Origin: Pseudomonas khavaziana
Lineage (GTDB): Bacteria; Pseudomonadota; Gammaproteobacteria; Pseudomonadales; Pseudomonadaceae
DNA length: 64,000 nucleotides
NCBI RefSeq assembly: GCF_019145205.1
Contig: NZ_JAHSTT010000007.1
Span: 186,001-250,000 of the forward strand
Direction: 5' to 3'
Shown here in pieces: positions 7,358 to 15,511 of this stretch. Within the stretch, counting starts at the first letter, position 1. Each line of letters opens with the position of its first letter. The position numbers and the translations under genes were made by a program. The notes under the pieces are model-generated. The model made no database searches and was not told the DNA's origin. It was given only the letters and a program-made list of their open reading frames with translations.

Positions 7358-10279
7358 ATGTCCCTGATAGTTCTACTGCTTCTGCCTTTTATCGGCAGCT
7401 GTCTGGCGGCCCTGCTGCCGCATAATGCACGTAACACCGAATCCCTGCTGGCAGGCCTCGTGGCGCTGGTCGGCACCATTCAAGTCGCCCTGCTTTACCC
7501 CCAGATCGCCCATGGTGGCGTGATCCGCGAAGAATTCATGTGGTTGCCCAGCCTCGGGTTGAACTTCGTGTTGCGCATGGATGGGTTTGCCTGGCTGTTC
7601 TCGATGCTGGTGCTCGGCATCGGCACACTGGTGTCGCTGTATGCGCGTTACTACATGTCGCCGGATGATCCGGTGCCGCGCTTCTTTGCGTTTTTCCTGG
7701 CGTTCATGGGCGCCATGCTCGGCCTGGTGATCTCCGGCAACCTGATCCAGATCGTATTCTTCTGGGAACTGACCAGCCTGTTCTCGTTCCTGCTGATCGG
7801 CTATTGGCACCACCGCGCCGATGCGCGACGCGGTGCCTATATGGCGCTGATGGTCACCGGCGCCGGCGGCTTGTGCCTGCTGGCCGGGGTGATGCTGCTG
7901 GGGCATATTGTCGGCAGCTATGACTTGGACCTGGTGCTGGCAGCGGGCGATCAGATTCGTGCGCATTCGCTGTACCCGGTCATGCTGGCCCTGGTGCTGG
8001 TCGGCGCTTTGAGCAAAAGCGCGCAGTTCCCGTTCCACTTCTGGCTGCCCCATGCCATGGCGGCACCGACGCCGGTTTCGGCCTACCTGCATTCGGCAAC
8101 GATGGTGAAGGCCGGCGTGTTCCTGCTGGCCCGCCTGTGGCCGTCGCTGTCCGGCAGCGAAGAATGGTTCTGGATCGTCGGCGGTGCCGGCGCCCTCACC
8201 CTCCTCCTAGGCGCTTACTGCGCCATGTTCCAAAACGATCTCAAGGGCCTGCTGGCCTACTCCACCATCAGCCACCTCGGGCTGATCACCCTGTTGCTGG
8301 GCCTTAACAGCCCGCTGGCTGCCGTCGCCGCGGTGTTCCATATCCTCAACCACGCCACCTTCAAGGCCTCGCTGTTCATGGCGGCGGGCATTATCGACCA
8401 CGAAAGCGGCACGCGGGATATCCGCAAGCTCAGTGGCCTGGTGCGCCTGATCCCGTTTACCGCGACCCTGGCCATGGTCGCCAGCGCGTCCATGGCCGGG
8501 GTGCCGCTGCTCAACGGCTTCCTGTCCAAAGAGATGTTCTTCGCCGAGACCGTGTTTATCTCCTCGACCCAATGGGTGGAAATCGCCCTGCCGCTGATCG
8601 CGACCATCGCCGGTACGTTCAGCGTGGCTTACGCCCTGCGCTTCACCGTGGATGTGTTCTTCGGCCCGCCCGCCACCGATTTGCCGCACACACCCCATGA
8701 ACCCCCGCGCTGGATGCGTGCGCCGGTCGAACTGCTGGTATTTACCTGCCTGCTGGTGGGGATTTTTCCGGCCCAGGTGGTGGGTTCGATCCTTGCCGCG
8801 GCGGCGCTGCCGGTGGTCGGTGGCGTGCTGCCCGAATACAGCCTGGCGATCTGGCACGGCTGGAACGCACCGATGATCATGAGCCTGGTGGCCATGTGCG
8901 GCGGCGTGGTGCTGTACCTGCTGCTGCGCAAGCAACTCAAGCGCGGACGCTTCAAGTACCCGCCGCTGATCAGCTACTTCAACGGCAAGCGCGGTTTCGA
9001 ACGCAGCCTGGTGGTGATGATGCGCGGCGTGCGCCGGATCGAGAAACGCATCAGCACCAAGCGCCTGCAAACCCAGTTGTTCCTGTTGGTGCTGCTGGCG
9101 GTGGTCGGCGCGATGATCCCCATGCTCAACAGTGGCCTCAGTTGGGGCGACCGGCCGAAGATCCCGGGCTCCATCGTGTTCGTCACCCTGTGGCTGCTGG
9201 CAATTGCCTGTGCCCTCGGTGCCGCCTGGCAAGCCAAGTACCACCGGTTGGCGGCCCTGACCATGGTCAGCGTGTGCGGCCTGATGACCTGCGTTACCTT
9301 CGTGTGGTTCTCGGCGCCGGACCTGGCCCTGACCCAACTGGTGGTGGAAGTGGTCACCACCGTGCTGATCCTGCTCGGCCTGCGCTGGCTGCCGCGGCGG
9401 ATCGAAGAAGTGTGGCCATTGCCCAACACCCTGCGCAAGGCGCGCATTCGCCGGGTGCGCGACTTCCTGCTGTCCACCGTGGTAGGCGGCGGCATGGCGC
9501 TGTTGTCCTACGCGATGCTGACCCGCCAGACGCCCAACGATATCTCTTCGTTCTACTTGAGCCGGGCTCTGCCCGAAGGCGGCGGCAGCAATGTGGTGAA
9601 CGTGATGCTCGTGGACTTCCGCGGTTTCGACACCCTGGGCGAGATCACCGTGCTCGGCGCGGTGGCATTGACCGTCTACGCCCTGCTGCGACGCTTCCGC
9701 CCGTCCAAGGAAAGCATGGAGTTGCCGCCACAACAGCGCCAACTGGCACCGGACGTGGCCACCGACCTGGTCAACCCACGCCAGGCCAGCGACACCGCCC
9801 TGGGCTTCATGATGGTGCCGGCGGTGCTGGTGCGCCTGCTGCTGCCGATTGCGCTGGTGGTCTCGTTCTACCTGTTCATGCGCGGCCACAACCAACCGGG
9901 TGGCGGTTTTGTCGCCGGCTTGGTGATGTCGGTGGCGTTTATCCTGCAATACATGGTGGCCGGCACCCAGTGGGTCGAGGCGCAAATGAGCCTGCGGCCG
10001 ATGCGCTGGATGGGCTTCGGCTTGCTTTCTGCGACACTGACCGGGCTGGGCGCGCTGTTCGTCGGCTACCCGTTCCTCACCACCCATACCTGGCATTTCA
10101 GCCTGCCGCTGCTGGGCGACATTCACATCGCCAGTGCGCTGTTCTTCGACGTTGGCGTGTACGCCATGGTCGTGGGTTCCACGCTGCTGATGCTCACCGC
10201 CCTCGGCCATCAGTCGGTGCGGGCGCATAAACCGAGCAACCAGGCCAAAGTGGTCGTCACAACCGAAGGAGCCGCCTGA
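7358..10279 (+). CDS. phaAB: Mrp/Pha monovalent cation/H+ antiporter subunit A (fused A+B)
   Basis: This 973-residue inner-membrane protein is the largest Mrp subunit. It is homologous to NuoL-type proton channels in its first ~500 residues (for example FWLPHAMAAPTPVSAYLHSATMVKAG, around residue 227). The last ~170 residues are an MnhB-like domain with the signature GHNQPGGGFVAGLVMS (around 845). The A-B fusion marks a group-2 (six-gene) Mrp system. It exchanges Na+ or K+ for H+ and supports pH and salt tolerance. The stop overlaps the start of subunit C (TGATG), and all downstream subunits are coupled the same way. The gene symbol follows the Pha naming; mrpA/shaA/mnhA are equivalents. Confidence 0.93.
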   Translation: MSLIVLLLLPFIGSCLAALLPHNARNTESLLAGLVALVGTIQVALLYPQIAHGGVIREEFMWLPSLGLNFVLRMDGFAWLFSMLVLGIGTLVSLYARYYMSPDDPVPRFFAFFLAFMGAMLGLVISGNLIQIVFFWELTSLFSFLLIGYWHHRADARRGAYMALMVTGAGGLCLLAGVMLLGHIVGSYDLDLVLAAGDQIRAHSLYPVMLALVLVGALSKSAQFPFHFWLPHAMAAPTPVSAYLHSATMVKAGVFLLARLWPSLSGSEEWFWIVGGAGALTLLLGAYCAMFQNDLKGLLAYSTISHLGLITLLLGLNSPLAAVAAVFHILNHATFKASLFMAAGIIDHESGTRDIRKLSGLVRLIPFTATLAMVASASMAGVPLLNGFLSKEMFFAETVFISSTQWVEIALPLIATIAGTFSVAYALRFTVDVFFGPPATDLPHTPHEPPRWMRAPVELLVFTCLLVGIFPAQVVGSILAAAALPVVGGVLPEYSLAIWHGWNAPMIMSLVAMCGGVVLYLLLRKQLKRGRFKYPPLISYFNGKRGFERSLVVMMRGVRRIEKRISTKRLQTQLFLLVLLAVVGAMIPMLNSGLSWGDRPKIPGSIVFVTLWLLAIACALGAAWQAKYHRLAALTMVSVCGLMTCVTFVWFSAPDLALTQLVVEVVTTVLILLGLRWLPRRIEEVWPLPNTLRKARIRRVRDFLLSTVVGGGMALLSYAMLTRQTPNDISSFYLSRALPEGGGSNVVNVMLVDFRGFDTLGEITVLGAVALTVYALLRRFRPSKESMELPPQQRQLAPDVATDLVNPRQASDTALGFMMVPAVLVRLLLPIALVVSFYLFMRGHNQPGGGFVAGLVMSVAFILQYMVAGTQWVEAQMSLRPMRWMGFGLLSATLTGLGALFVGYPFLTTHTWHFSLPLLGDIHIASALFFDVGVYAMVVGSTLLMLTALGHQSVRAHKPSNQAKVVVTTEGAA

Positions 10280-10623
10280 TGGAAGAAGTCATCGCAATAG
10301 CCATTGGGGTCCTGGCGGCCTCCGGCGTCTGGCTGATCCTGCGGCCACGGACATTCCAGGTGGTGATGGGTCTGTGCCTGTTGTCCTACGGCGTCAATCT
10401 GTTCATTTTCAGCATGGGCAGTCTGTTTATCGGCAAGGAGCCGATTATCAAGGACGGCGTGCCGCAAGATTTGCTCAACTACACCGACCCTCTGCCCCAG
10501 GCCCTGGTGCTGACGGCCATCGTGATCAGCTTCGCCATGACCGCGTTATTCCTGGTGGTGCTGCTGGCATCCCGGGGCCTGACCGGCACTGACCATGTGG
10601 ATGGCCGGGAGCCCAAGGAATGA
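10279..10623 (+). CDS. phaC: Mrp/Pha antiporter subunit C
   Basis: The 114-residue protein has three membrane helices and resembles NuoK. It carries the MnhC pattern IAIGVLAASGVWLILRPRTFQVVMGLCLLSYGVNLFIFSMG and a later DPLPQALVLTAIVISFAMTA segment. It is one of the small hydrophobic subunits of the Mrp complex. Its start overlaps the stop of subunit A (TGATG) and its stop overlaps the start of subunit D (ATGA). The symbol phaC is the antiporter name, not PHA synthase. Confidence 0.93.
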   Translation: MEEVIAIAIGVLAASGVWLILRPRTFQVVMGLCLLSYGVNLFIFSMGSLFIGKEPIIKDGVPQDLLNYTDPLPQALVLTAIVISFAMTALFLVVLLASRGLTGTDHVDGREPKE

Positions 10624-12302
10624 CGTGGATGAACCAACTGATCGTCGCGCCGATCCTGCTGCCGCTGCTCACGGCCGGGTTGATGCTGATGCTGGGCGAA
10701 AAGCGCCGTCCGCTGAAAGCCCAGATCAATTTGTTTTCCAGTGTGATCGGCCTGGGCATCGCGATCCTGCTGCTGTACTGGACGCAACAAGGCGGCCCCG
10801 GCTCGATTGGCGTGTACCTGCCGGGCAACTGGCAGGTGCCGTTCGGCATCGTGTTGGTGGTGGACCAACTGTCGGCGATGATGCTGGTGCTGACCGGAAT
10901 CATCGGCGTGAGCGCGCTGCTGTTCGCCATGGCCCGCTGGGACCGGGCGGGCACCAGTTTCCATGCGTTGTTCCAGATCCAGCTGATGGGTTTGTATGGC
11001 GCGTTCCTGACCGCCGACCTGTTCAACCTGTTCGTATTCTTCGAGGTGCTGCTGGCAGCATCCTACGGCCTGATGCTGCACGGTTCCGGCCGTGCGCGGG
11101 TGTCGTCGGGGCTGCATTACATTGCGATCAACCTGCTGGCGTCATCGTTGTTTCTGATCGGCGCGGCAATGATCTACGGCGTCACCGGCACGCTGAATTT
11201 TGCCGACCTGGCGTTGAAAATCCCGCTGGTGCCGGAGGCTGATCGTGGCCTGCTGCATGCCGGCGCGGCGATCCTTGCCACGGCGTTCCTGGCCAAGGCG
11301 GGCATGTGGCCGCTGAACTTCTGGCTGGCGCCCGCCTACTCGTCGGCCAGCGCGCCGGTGGCGGCGATGTTTGCGATCATGACCAAGGTTGGCGTGTATA
11401 CCGTGCTGCGCCTGTGGACCCTGCTGTTTTCCGGCCAGGCCGGAGCTTCGGCGCTGTTTGGCGGCGATTGGCTGGTGTATGGCGGCATGGCGACCATCAT
11501 TTGCGCCGCATTGGCGATGGTGGCGGCGCAGCGCCTGGAGCGCATGGCCAGCCTGAGCATCCTGGTCTCGGCCGGGATCCTGCTGTCGGCAGTGGGGTTT
11601 GCCCAGCCGAGCCTGACCGCGGGGGCGTTGTTCTATCTGGTCAGCTCCACCCTGGCGTTGAGTGCGTTGTTCCTGCTGGCGGAGTTGATCGAGCGTTCGC
11701 GTTCGGCCAACGACCTGCCGCTGGATGAAGAAATCGATGCGTTGCCCAAGGCCATGGAGTCGCTGCATCCGCGTCCTGGGGTGAACCTGGATGATGAGCA
11801 GAAAGCCGTGGTCGGCCAGGTAATCCCCTGGACCATGGCCTTCCTGGGCCTGAGCTTTATCGCCTGCGCCTTGTTGATCATCGGCATGCCACCGCTGTCC
11901 GGGTTTATCGGCAAGCTGAGCTTGTTAAGTGCACTGATCAATCCGTTGGGCCTGGGCAATGCCATCGATGAACCGATTCGCCCGGCCGCCTGGGGGCTGG
12001 TTGCCTTGCTGATCCTCTCCGGGCTGGCCTCGCTGATCGCCTTTGCGCGCCTGGGCATCCAGCGCTTCTGGACCCCGGAAGAACGCCCATCACCGCTGTT
12101 GCGTCGTAACGAGTGCCTGCCGATCTTCTTTTTGCTCGGCCTCAGCATCCTGCTGACCTTCAAGGCCGAGCCACTGATGCGTTACACCCAGGCCGCCGCC
12201 GACAGCCTGAATAACCCGGAACGCTACGTGATGGCAGTGCTGGCGACACGTCCGGTACCCAGCCCCGAAGCCCAGGCCGCCGCGCTGGAGGTGCAGCCAT
12301 GA
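10620..12302 (+). CDS. phaD: Mrp/Pha antiporter subunit D
   Basis: The 560-residue, roughly 14-helix protein is homologous to NuoM/NuoN and the A subunit. It contains conserved proton-pathway segments such as VFFEVLLAASYGLMLHG (about residues 139-155) and AKAGMWPLNFWLAPAYSSASAPVAAMFA (about 225-252). Compared with many MnhD proteins it has an extra hydrophilic loop around residues 362-395 (SRSANDLPLDEEIDALPKAMESLH). It is coupled by ATGA overlaps to the C and E genes on both sides, so stoichiometric expression of the complex is likely. Confidence 0.93.
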   Translation: MTWMNQLIVAPILLPLLTAGLMLMLGEKRRPLKAQINLFSSVIGLGIAILLLYWTQQGGPGSIGVYLPGNWQVPFGIVLVVDQLSAMMLVLTGIIGVSALLFAMARWDRAGTSFHALFQIQLMGLYGAFLTADLFNLFVFFEVLLAASYGLMLHGSGRARVSSGLHYIAINLLASSLFLIGAAMIYGVTGTLNFADLALKIPLVPEADRGLLHAGAAILATAFLAKAGMWPLNFWLAPAYSSASAPVAAMFAIMTKVGVYTVLRLWTLLFSGQAGASALFGGDWLVYGGMATIICAALAMVAAQRLERMASLSILVSAGILLSAVGFAQPSLTAGALFYLVSSTLALSALFLLAELIERSRSANDLPLDEEIDALPKAMESLHPRPGVNLDDEQKAVVGQVIPWTMAFLGLSFIACALLIIGMPPLSGFIGKLSLLSALINPLGLGNAIDEPIRPAAWGLVALLILSGLASLIAFARLGIQRFWTPEERPSPLLRRNECLPIFFLLGLSILLTFKAEPLMRYTQAAADSLNNPERYVMAVLATRPVPSPEAQAAALEVQP

Positions 12303-12787
12303 AGCGCTTGTTCCCTGCTCCGTGGCTGTCATTGGCGTTATGGGTGTTGTGGCTGGTGCTGAACTTGTCGGTCAGCCCCGGCAACCTGCTGCTAGGCGCG
12401 CTGCTGGGCTTACTCGCACCGTTGCTGATGGCGCCGCTGCGACCGTTGCCGATCCGCATCCGCCGCCCCGGAGTGGTTGTCCGCCTGTTTTTCCTGGTGG
12501 GCCGCGACGTGATCCTCTCCAACCTGAATGTAGCCTGGGGCGTCCTGACCTGCGGCACACGAGCGCCGCGCTCGCGTTTTATCAAGATTCCCCTGGACCT
12601 GCGCGACGCCAATGGCCTGGCCGTGCTGGCGATGATCACCAGCGTGACGCCGGGCACCGTTTGGTCGGAACTGGCCCTGGACCGCAGCATCCTGCTGCTG
12701 CACGTTTTCGACCTGGATGACGAAGCGCAGTTTATCCAGCACTTCAAGCACGCCTATGAACGGCCCCTGATGGAGATCTTCGAATGA
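12299..12787 (+). CDS. phaE: Mrp/Pha antiporter subunit E
   Basis: The 162-residue protein is of the MnhE family. It has two or three N-terminal hydrophobic helices (LWVLWLVLNLSVSPGNLLLGALLGLL) and a cytoplasmic domain with the family pattern MITSVTPGTVWSELALDRSILLLHVFDLDDE (about residues 112-142). It is required for Mrp complex function in characterised systems. It overlaps D and F by ATGA. Confidence 0.92.
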   Translation: MKRLFPAPWLSLALWVLWLVLNLSVSPGNLLLGALLGLLAPLLMAPLRPLPIRIRRPGVVVRLFFLVGRDVILSNLNVAWGVLTCGTRAPRSRFIKIPLDLRDANGLAVLAMITSVTPGTVWSELALDRSILLLHVFDLDDEAQFIQHFKHAYERPLMEIFE

Positions 12788-13062
12788 GCGCCCTGCTCTC
12801 CAATGCGATCCTCGCCAGCCTGTTCCTGTTTTCCCTGGCCATGGTGCTGACCCTGATCCGCCTGTTCAGAGGCCCCTCGGCCCAGGACCGGGTACTGGCG
12901 CTGGACTACCTGTATATCCTGGCAATGCTGATGATGCTGGTGCTGGGTATTCGTTATGCCAGTGACACTTACTTTGAAGCAGCGTTGTTGATTGCGCTGT
13001 TCGGCTTCGTCGGCTCGTTTGCCCTGGCCAAATTCCTGCTGCGTGGGGAGGTGATTGAATGA
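12784..13062 (+). CDS. phaF: Mrp/Pha antiporter subunit F
   Basis: The 92-residue, three-helix protein has the MnhF pattern (LTLIRLFRGPSAQDRVLALDYLYILAMLMMLVLGIRYASDTYFEAALLIALFGFVGSFALAKFLLRGEVIE). It is a small membrane subunit of the Mrp antiporter. The ATGA overlaps with E and G continue the coupled operon. Confidence 0.92.
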   Translation: MSALLSNAILASLFLFSLAMVLTLIRLFRGPSAQDRVLALDYLYILAMLMMLVLGIRYASDTYFEAALLIALFGFVGSFALAKFLLRGEVIE

Positions 13063-13397
13063 TGCCTTTATGGGTTGAAGTGAGCGTAGCGGTGCTGCTG
13101 ATAGTGAGCAGCGTATTTGCACTGATCGGTGCTATCGGCTTGCTGCGGATGAAGAGCTTTTTCCAGCGCATGCACCCACCCGCGCTCGCCTCGACATTGG
13201 GCGCATGGAGTGTGGCGTTGGCGTCGATCATCTACTTTTCGACGCTCAAGTCCGGGCCGGTATTGCATGGCTGGTTGATCCCGATTTTGCTGTCGATCAC
13301 CGTGCCGGTGACTACCCTGCTGCTGGCGCGCACCGCGTTGTTCCGCAAACGCATGGCCGGTGATGACGTACCCGCCGAAGTCAGCAGCCGCCGCTGA
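13059..13397 (+). CDS. phaG: Mrp/Pha antiporter subunit G
   Basis: The 112-residue, three-helix protein has the MnhG pattern (VFALIGAIGLLRMKSFFQRMHPPALASTLGAWSVALASIIYF). It is the last gene of the six-gene operon. A REPIN with one extended arm follows 24 bases downstream, in the convergent gap with the HIT gene, and may serve as the transcript-end hairpin. Confidence 0.92.
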   Translation: MMPLWVEVSVAVLLIVSSVFALIGAIGLLRMKSFFQRMHPPALASTLGAWSVALASIIYFSTLKSGPVLHGWLIPILLSITVPVTTLLLARTALFRKRMAGDDVPAEVSSRR

Positions 13398-13421
13398 GCG
13401 CTGAAGACAACATAATCCAAA

Positions 13422-13525
13422 TGTGGGAGGGGGCTTGCTCCCGATAGCAGTGGGTCAGTTAGCTCACCTGTATCTGACCCACCGCAATCGGGAGCAAGTC
13501 GAATCGTCGCACCGCCCCTCCCACA
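13422..13525. repeat. REPIN, right arm with 16-nt insertion
   Basis: The left arm is the plain TGTGGGAGGGGGCTTGC type. The right arm carries the insertion TCGAATCGTCGCACCG between GGGAGCAAG and CCCCTCCCACA. The element lies between the convergent ends of phaG and the HIT gene. Confidence 0.8.
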
Positions 13526-13536
13526 GTTTAACCGCA

Positions 13537-13995
13537 CTAGGCGAAAGACCGGATTCGCTCTGCCAGCTCAGCAAGTTCGGCATCATCCGCCCGCAAATGG
13601 TCGTGGGAAGAGATATAGCCCTCATAAGCCTCAAAAAACTTATCCACCTTCGAGCTCAACGGCTTGAACGTGCTGTCCTGCCCGGTCCCATGCATGGGAA
13701 ACAACTTCGCATGCAGGTGGTCCACCCCATACCCTTCCAGAATCATCCCCGTACGCGCCACATCGGGAAATGCGCGGTCGATCTGTTGTGCGGTTTTCTT
13801 TGCTGCGACCGCGAGCCCTGCCAACACTTCATCCGACTGCGCAAACGCATAGCTGCCGTAATGCTGCTTGGGAATCACCACGCTGAAACCCGGTGTGTTG
13901 GGGAAGATCGACAGGAACGCCATATATTGGTCATCCTCCCACAGGATATGGGCCGGGGAGGTTTTGCGGACAATGCTGCAGAAAATACAATCCAT
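13537..13995 (-). CDS. HIT-family (histidine triad-like) hydrolase
   Basis: The protein of about 152 residues starts MDCIFCSIVRK, as most HIT proteins do. The codon at 13995 is preferred over one 45 bases upstream (14040) because a GGCGGTG-like ribosome-binding site precedes it. HIT proteins are dimeric nucleotide-phosphate hydrolases or transferases. The triad region reads GYGVDHLHAKLFPMHGT: the first two histidines of the HxHxHxx motif are present, but the third is lysine. An N-terminal CxxC (Cys-Ile-Phe-Cys) suggests a zinc-binding subtype. The neighbours are not functionally informative. Confidence 0.85.
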   Translation of the reverse strand: MDCIFCSIVRKTSPAHILWEDDQYMAFLSIFPNTPGFSVVIPKQHYGSYAFAQSDEVLAGLAVAAKKTAQQIDRAFPDVARTGMILEGYGVDHLHAKLFPMHGTGQDSTFKPLSSKVDKFFEAYEGYISSHDHLRADDAELAELAERIRSFA

Positions 13996-14125
13996 TTGAA
14001 TCACCGCCAGTTTCGTCTTGGGTTTGGTCGTCGCAATCATCTAAAGCCAGGATGGAATGAGCGTCAAACCCTACGGGCATTTTGGGAAATGTCCTAAGAC
14101 CTGGGTATAGAGACAGGAGTTCACC

Positions 14126-14821
14126 ATGGATAAAAACATCATTGTCATCGGCGGCGAGTCCAGCGAAGACATGACGCGCATGACCCGCATCGACGAATAT
14201 ATCGTCGCTTCGTCGGGCAAACCCCAGCCCACGGTGCTCTATATCTCCACCGCCAATGGCGATCACCGTACGAAGATTGCCGACTTCACGCTCAAATACC
14301 AAAGCGCCGGCTGCACCGTTGTGCCATTGACGTTTTTCATTCCGCCTTTTCCAGCCCCGGGTCATGTTGCCGCGCTGTTTGAGCAGGCTGACATCATCTA
14401 CGTGGCCGGCGGCAACACCCGAGCCTTGCTGGCCATCTGGCGTGAATTTGACGTGACCGCCCTTTTGAAACAAGCCCAGGAACACGGCAAAGTGCTTTGC
14501 GGCGTCAGTGCCGGCGCCATCTGCTGGTTCGACCATGGGCATTCCGACTCAGGAGGCGTATATGCGCTGATCGACGGGCTGGGTTTTCTCCCTGGCGCGC
14601 TGTGCCCGCACTTCAGTTCAGAGGTGGGGAGAGAATCTTCGTTTGTTGAACTGGTTCGACTTGAAAACATACACCCCGCCTACGCGCTGGATGACGGCGT
14701 TGCCCTGCATTTCAAGAACGGTGAATACCATGCGACTGTCCATAACTACACGACTGGTAGTGCATATGAACTCAGCAGCACTTCGGAGCCCATTGCAAGG
14801 AAACGCCCTACAGCTCTTTAG
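14126..14821 (+). CDS. Peptidase E-like (S51) / class I glutamine amidotransferase-like protein
   Basis: The 231-residue soluble protein has the S51 fold. It carries an IIVIGGESSED N-terminus, the AGGNTRALL loop (about residues 94-102), and the nucleophile elbow GVSAGAICWF (Ser at about residue 127). Family members are serine peptidases that cleave Asp-X dipeptides or cyanophycin. A good ribosome-binding site (ACAGGAG) precedes the ATG. The enzyme lies upstream of the DUF6124-like leader and pseudogene, with no obvious link. The precise substrate is uncertain. Confidence 0.85.
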   Translation: MDKNIIVIGGESSEDMTRMTRIDEYIVASSGKPQPTVLYISTANGDHRTKIADFTLKYQSAGCTVVPLTFFIPPFPAPGHVAALFEQADIIYVAGGNTRALLAIWREFDVTALLKQAQEHGKVLCGVSAGAICWFDHGHSDSGGVYALIDGLGFLPGALCPHFSSEVGRESSFVELVRLENIHPAYALDDGVALHFKNGEYHATVHNYTTGSAYELSSTSEPIARKRPTAL

Positions 14822-14856
14822 GGTTGCCGCTCAGAAAATGGCCGCCTAATCTTTGG

Positions 14857-15088
14857 CGGTCGCTGCAAATTCAGCGACCGGGTTTCGCAGCTCGGTTAAA
14901 CTCTAGACGCACAGCGTCCACCTCAGATAGCGGGCGCTTTTTAATGCCTGATGTTATGGCGGCTGTGCGCGGGATACCTTCGGGTATGCCGGGTGCTAGA
15001 GTCCCGGTCTGCGAACCTGCGTACAGCTGCCACCCAAATATCGTTTCGCAGCGATGGGTGGTGACTCCAATACTCTAGGAGCTACGCC
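14857..15088 (+). ncRNA. Candidate structured leader RNA of a DUF6124-like gene
   Basis: The stretch before the broken small gene contains several perfect hairpins. These are CGGTCGCTG/CAGCGACCG (14857-14880), GACGC-ACA-GCGTC (14906-14918) and ATACC-TTCG-GGTAT with a UUCG loop (14974-14987). A fourth stem pairs CCACCC/GGGTGG with inner ATCG/CGAT (about 15030-15062). The loop of that last stem (TTCGCAG) complements CTGCGAA at about 15010-15016, a possible pseudoknot. CTAGAGTC (14996-15003) can pair either with GACTC (15063-15067) or with ACTCTAG (15072-15078), which abuts the AGGAG ribosome-binding site (15077-15081). These exclusive pairings look like translational control. I know no named RNA family for it. 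Confidence 0.55.
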
Positions 15089-15424
15089 ATGATTAAAGAC
15101 AGTCCGAATCCACCGTCAGATTCAACCGCATTTCACACTGCCGCTCATCGAGCGATAAATCACTACCTGAACCCGTCTGAAAAACCAGAGCCATCTGCTT
15201 AGGATCATGGTTTGTTTACCGTACGTGAAGGATTAGACGTCGAGACGCTGCTGGTCAACGCGTCGGAGGATCTTGCGTCGGTTCAAGCGCTGGCAAGCCA
15301 TTTGGCTTTTGAGATCGAAGGCACCCCGCGTAGCGTAGCTCTGGGAATTTGCCGGATGCTGGAGGGGATTCAGCTGATGGTGGATAAAACGCTAAAACTC
15401 AAAGACAAACCAATTCACGGATAG
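15089..15424 (+). pseudogene. DUF6124/DUF3077-like small protein gene interrupted by in-frame TAG
   Basis: An ATG preceded by AGGAG opens a frame encoding 37 residues (MIKDSPNPPSDSTAFHTAAH...NPSEKPEPSA). A TAG at 15200-15202 then ends it. The same frame continues without any shift for 73 more codons (DHGLFTVREGLDVETLLVNASEDLASVQALASHLAFEIEG...). The continuation has the family pattern: LFxV, D-E-LL-xASE-LAS, and an amphipathic C-terminal helix. One C-to-T change of an ancestral CAG would explain the break. A TTG at 15212 could restart the C-terminal part, but no ribosome-binding site is evident. Family function is unknown. It may be a recent pseudogene, an amber-suppressed gene or a sequence error. 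Confidence 0.7.
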
Positions 15425-15463
15425 ATCTGATCCGAAGACCGAGCAAAGTGAGCACGGTCAAAA

Positions 15464-15504
15464 GTGGGAGGGGCGGTGCGACGATTCGACTTGCCCCCTC
15501 CCAC
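15464..15504. repeat. Compact REP hairpin with one inserted arm
   Basis: GTGGGAGGGG and CCCCTCCCAC are arms of a single hairpin whose left side includes the complement of the 16-nt insertion TCGAATCGTCGCACCG. It lies 7 bases beyond the cysS stop, in the convergent gap with the DUF6124-like pseudogene. Confidence 0.75.
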
Positions 15505-15511
15505 ATCTGGA

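Noticed and set aside
8207..10228. A 673-codon frame on the minus strand opposite the antiporter A gene
   Set aside because: It has a His/Gln-rich, low-complexity composition typical of antisense shadows in GC-rich genes, and lies wholly within a well-supported gene.
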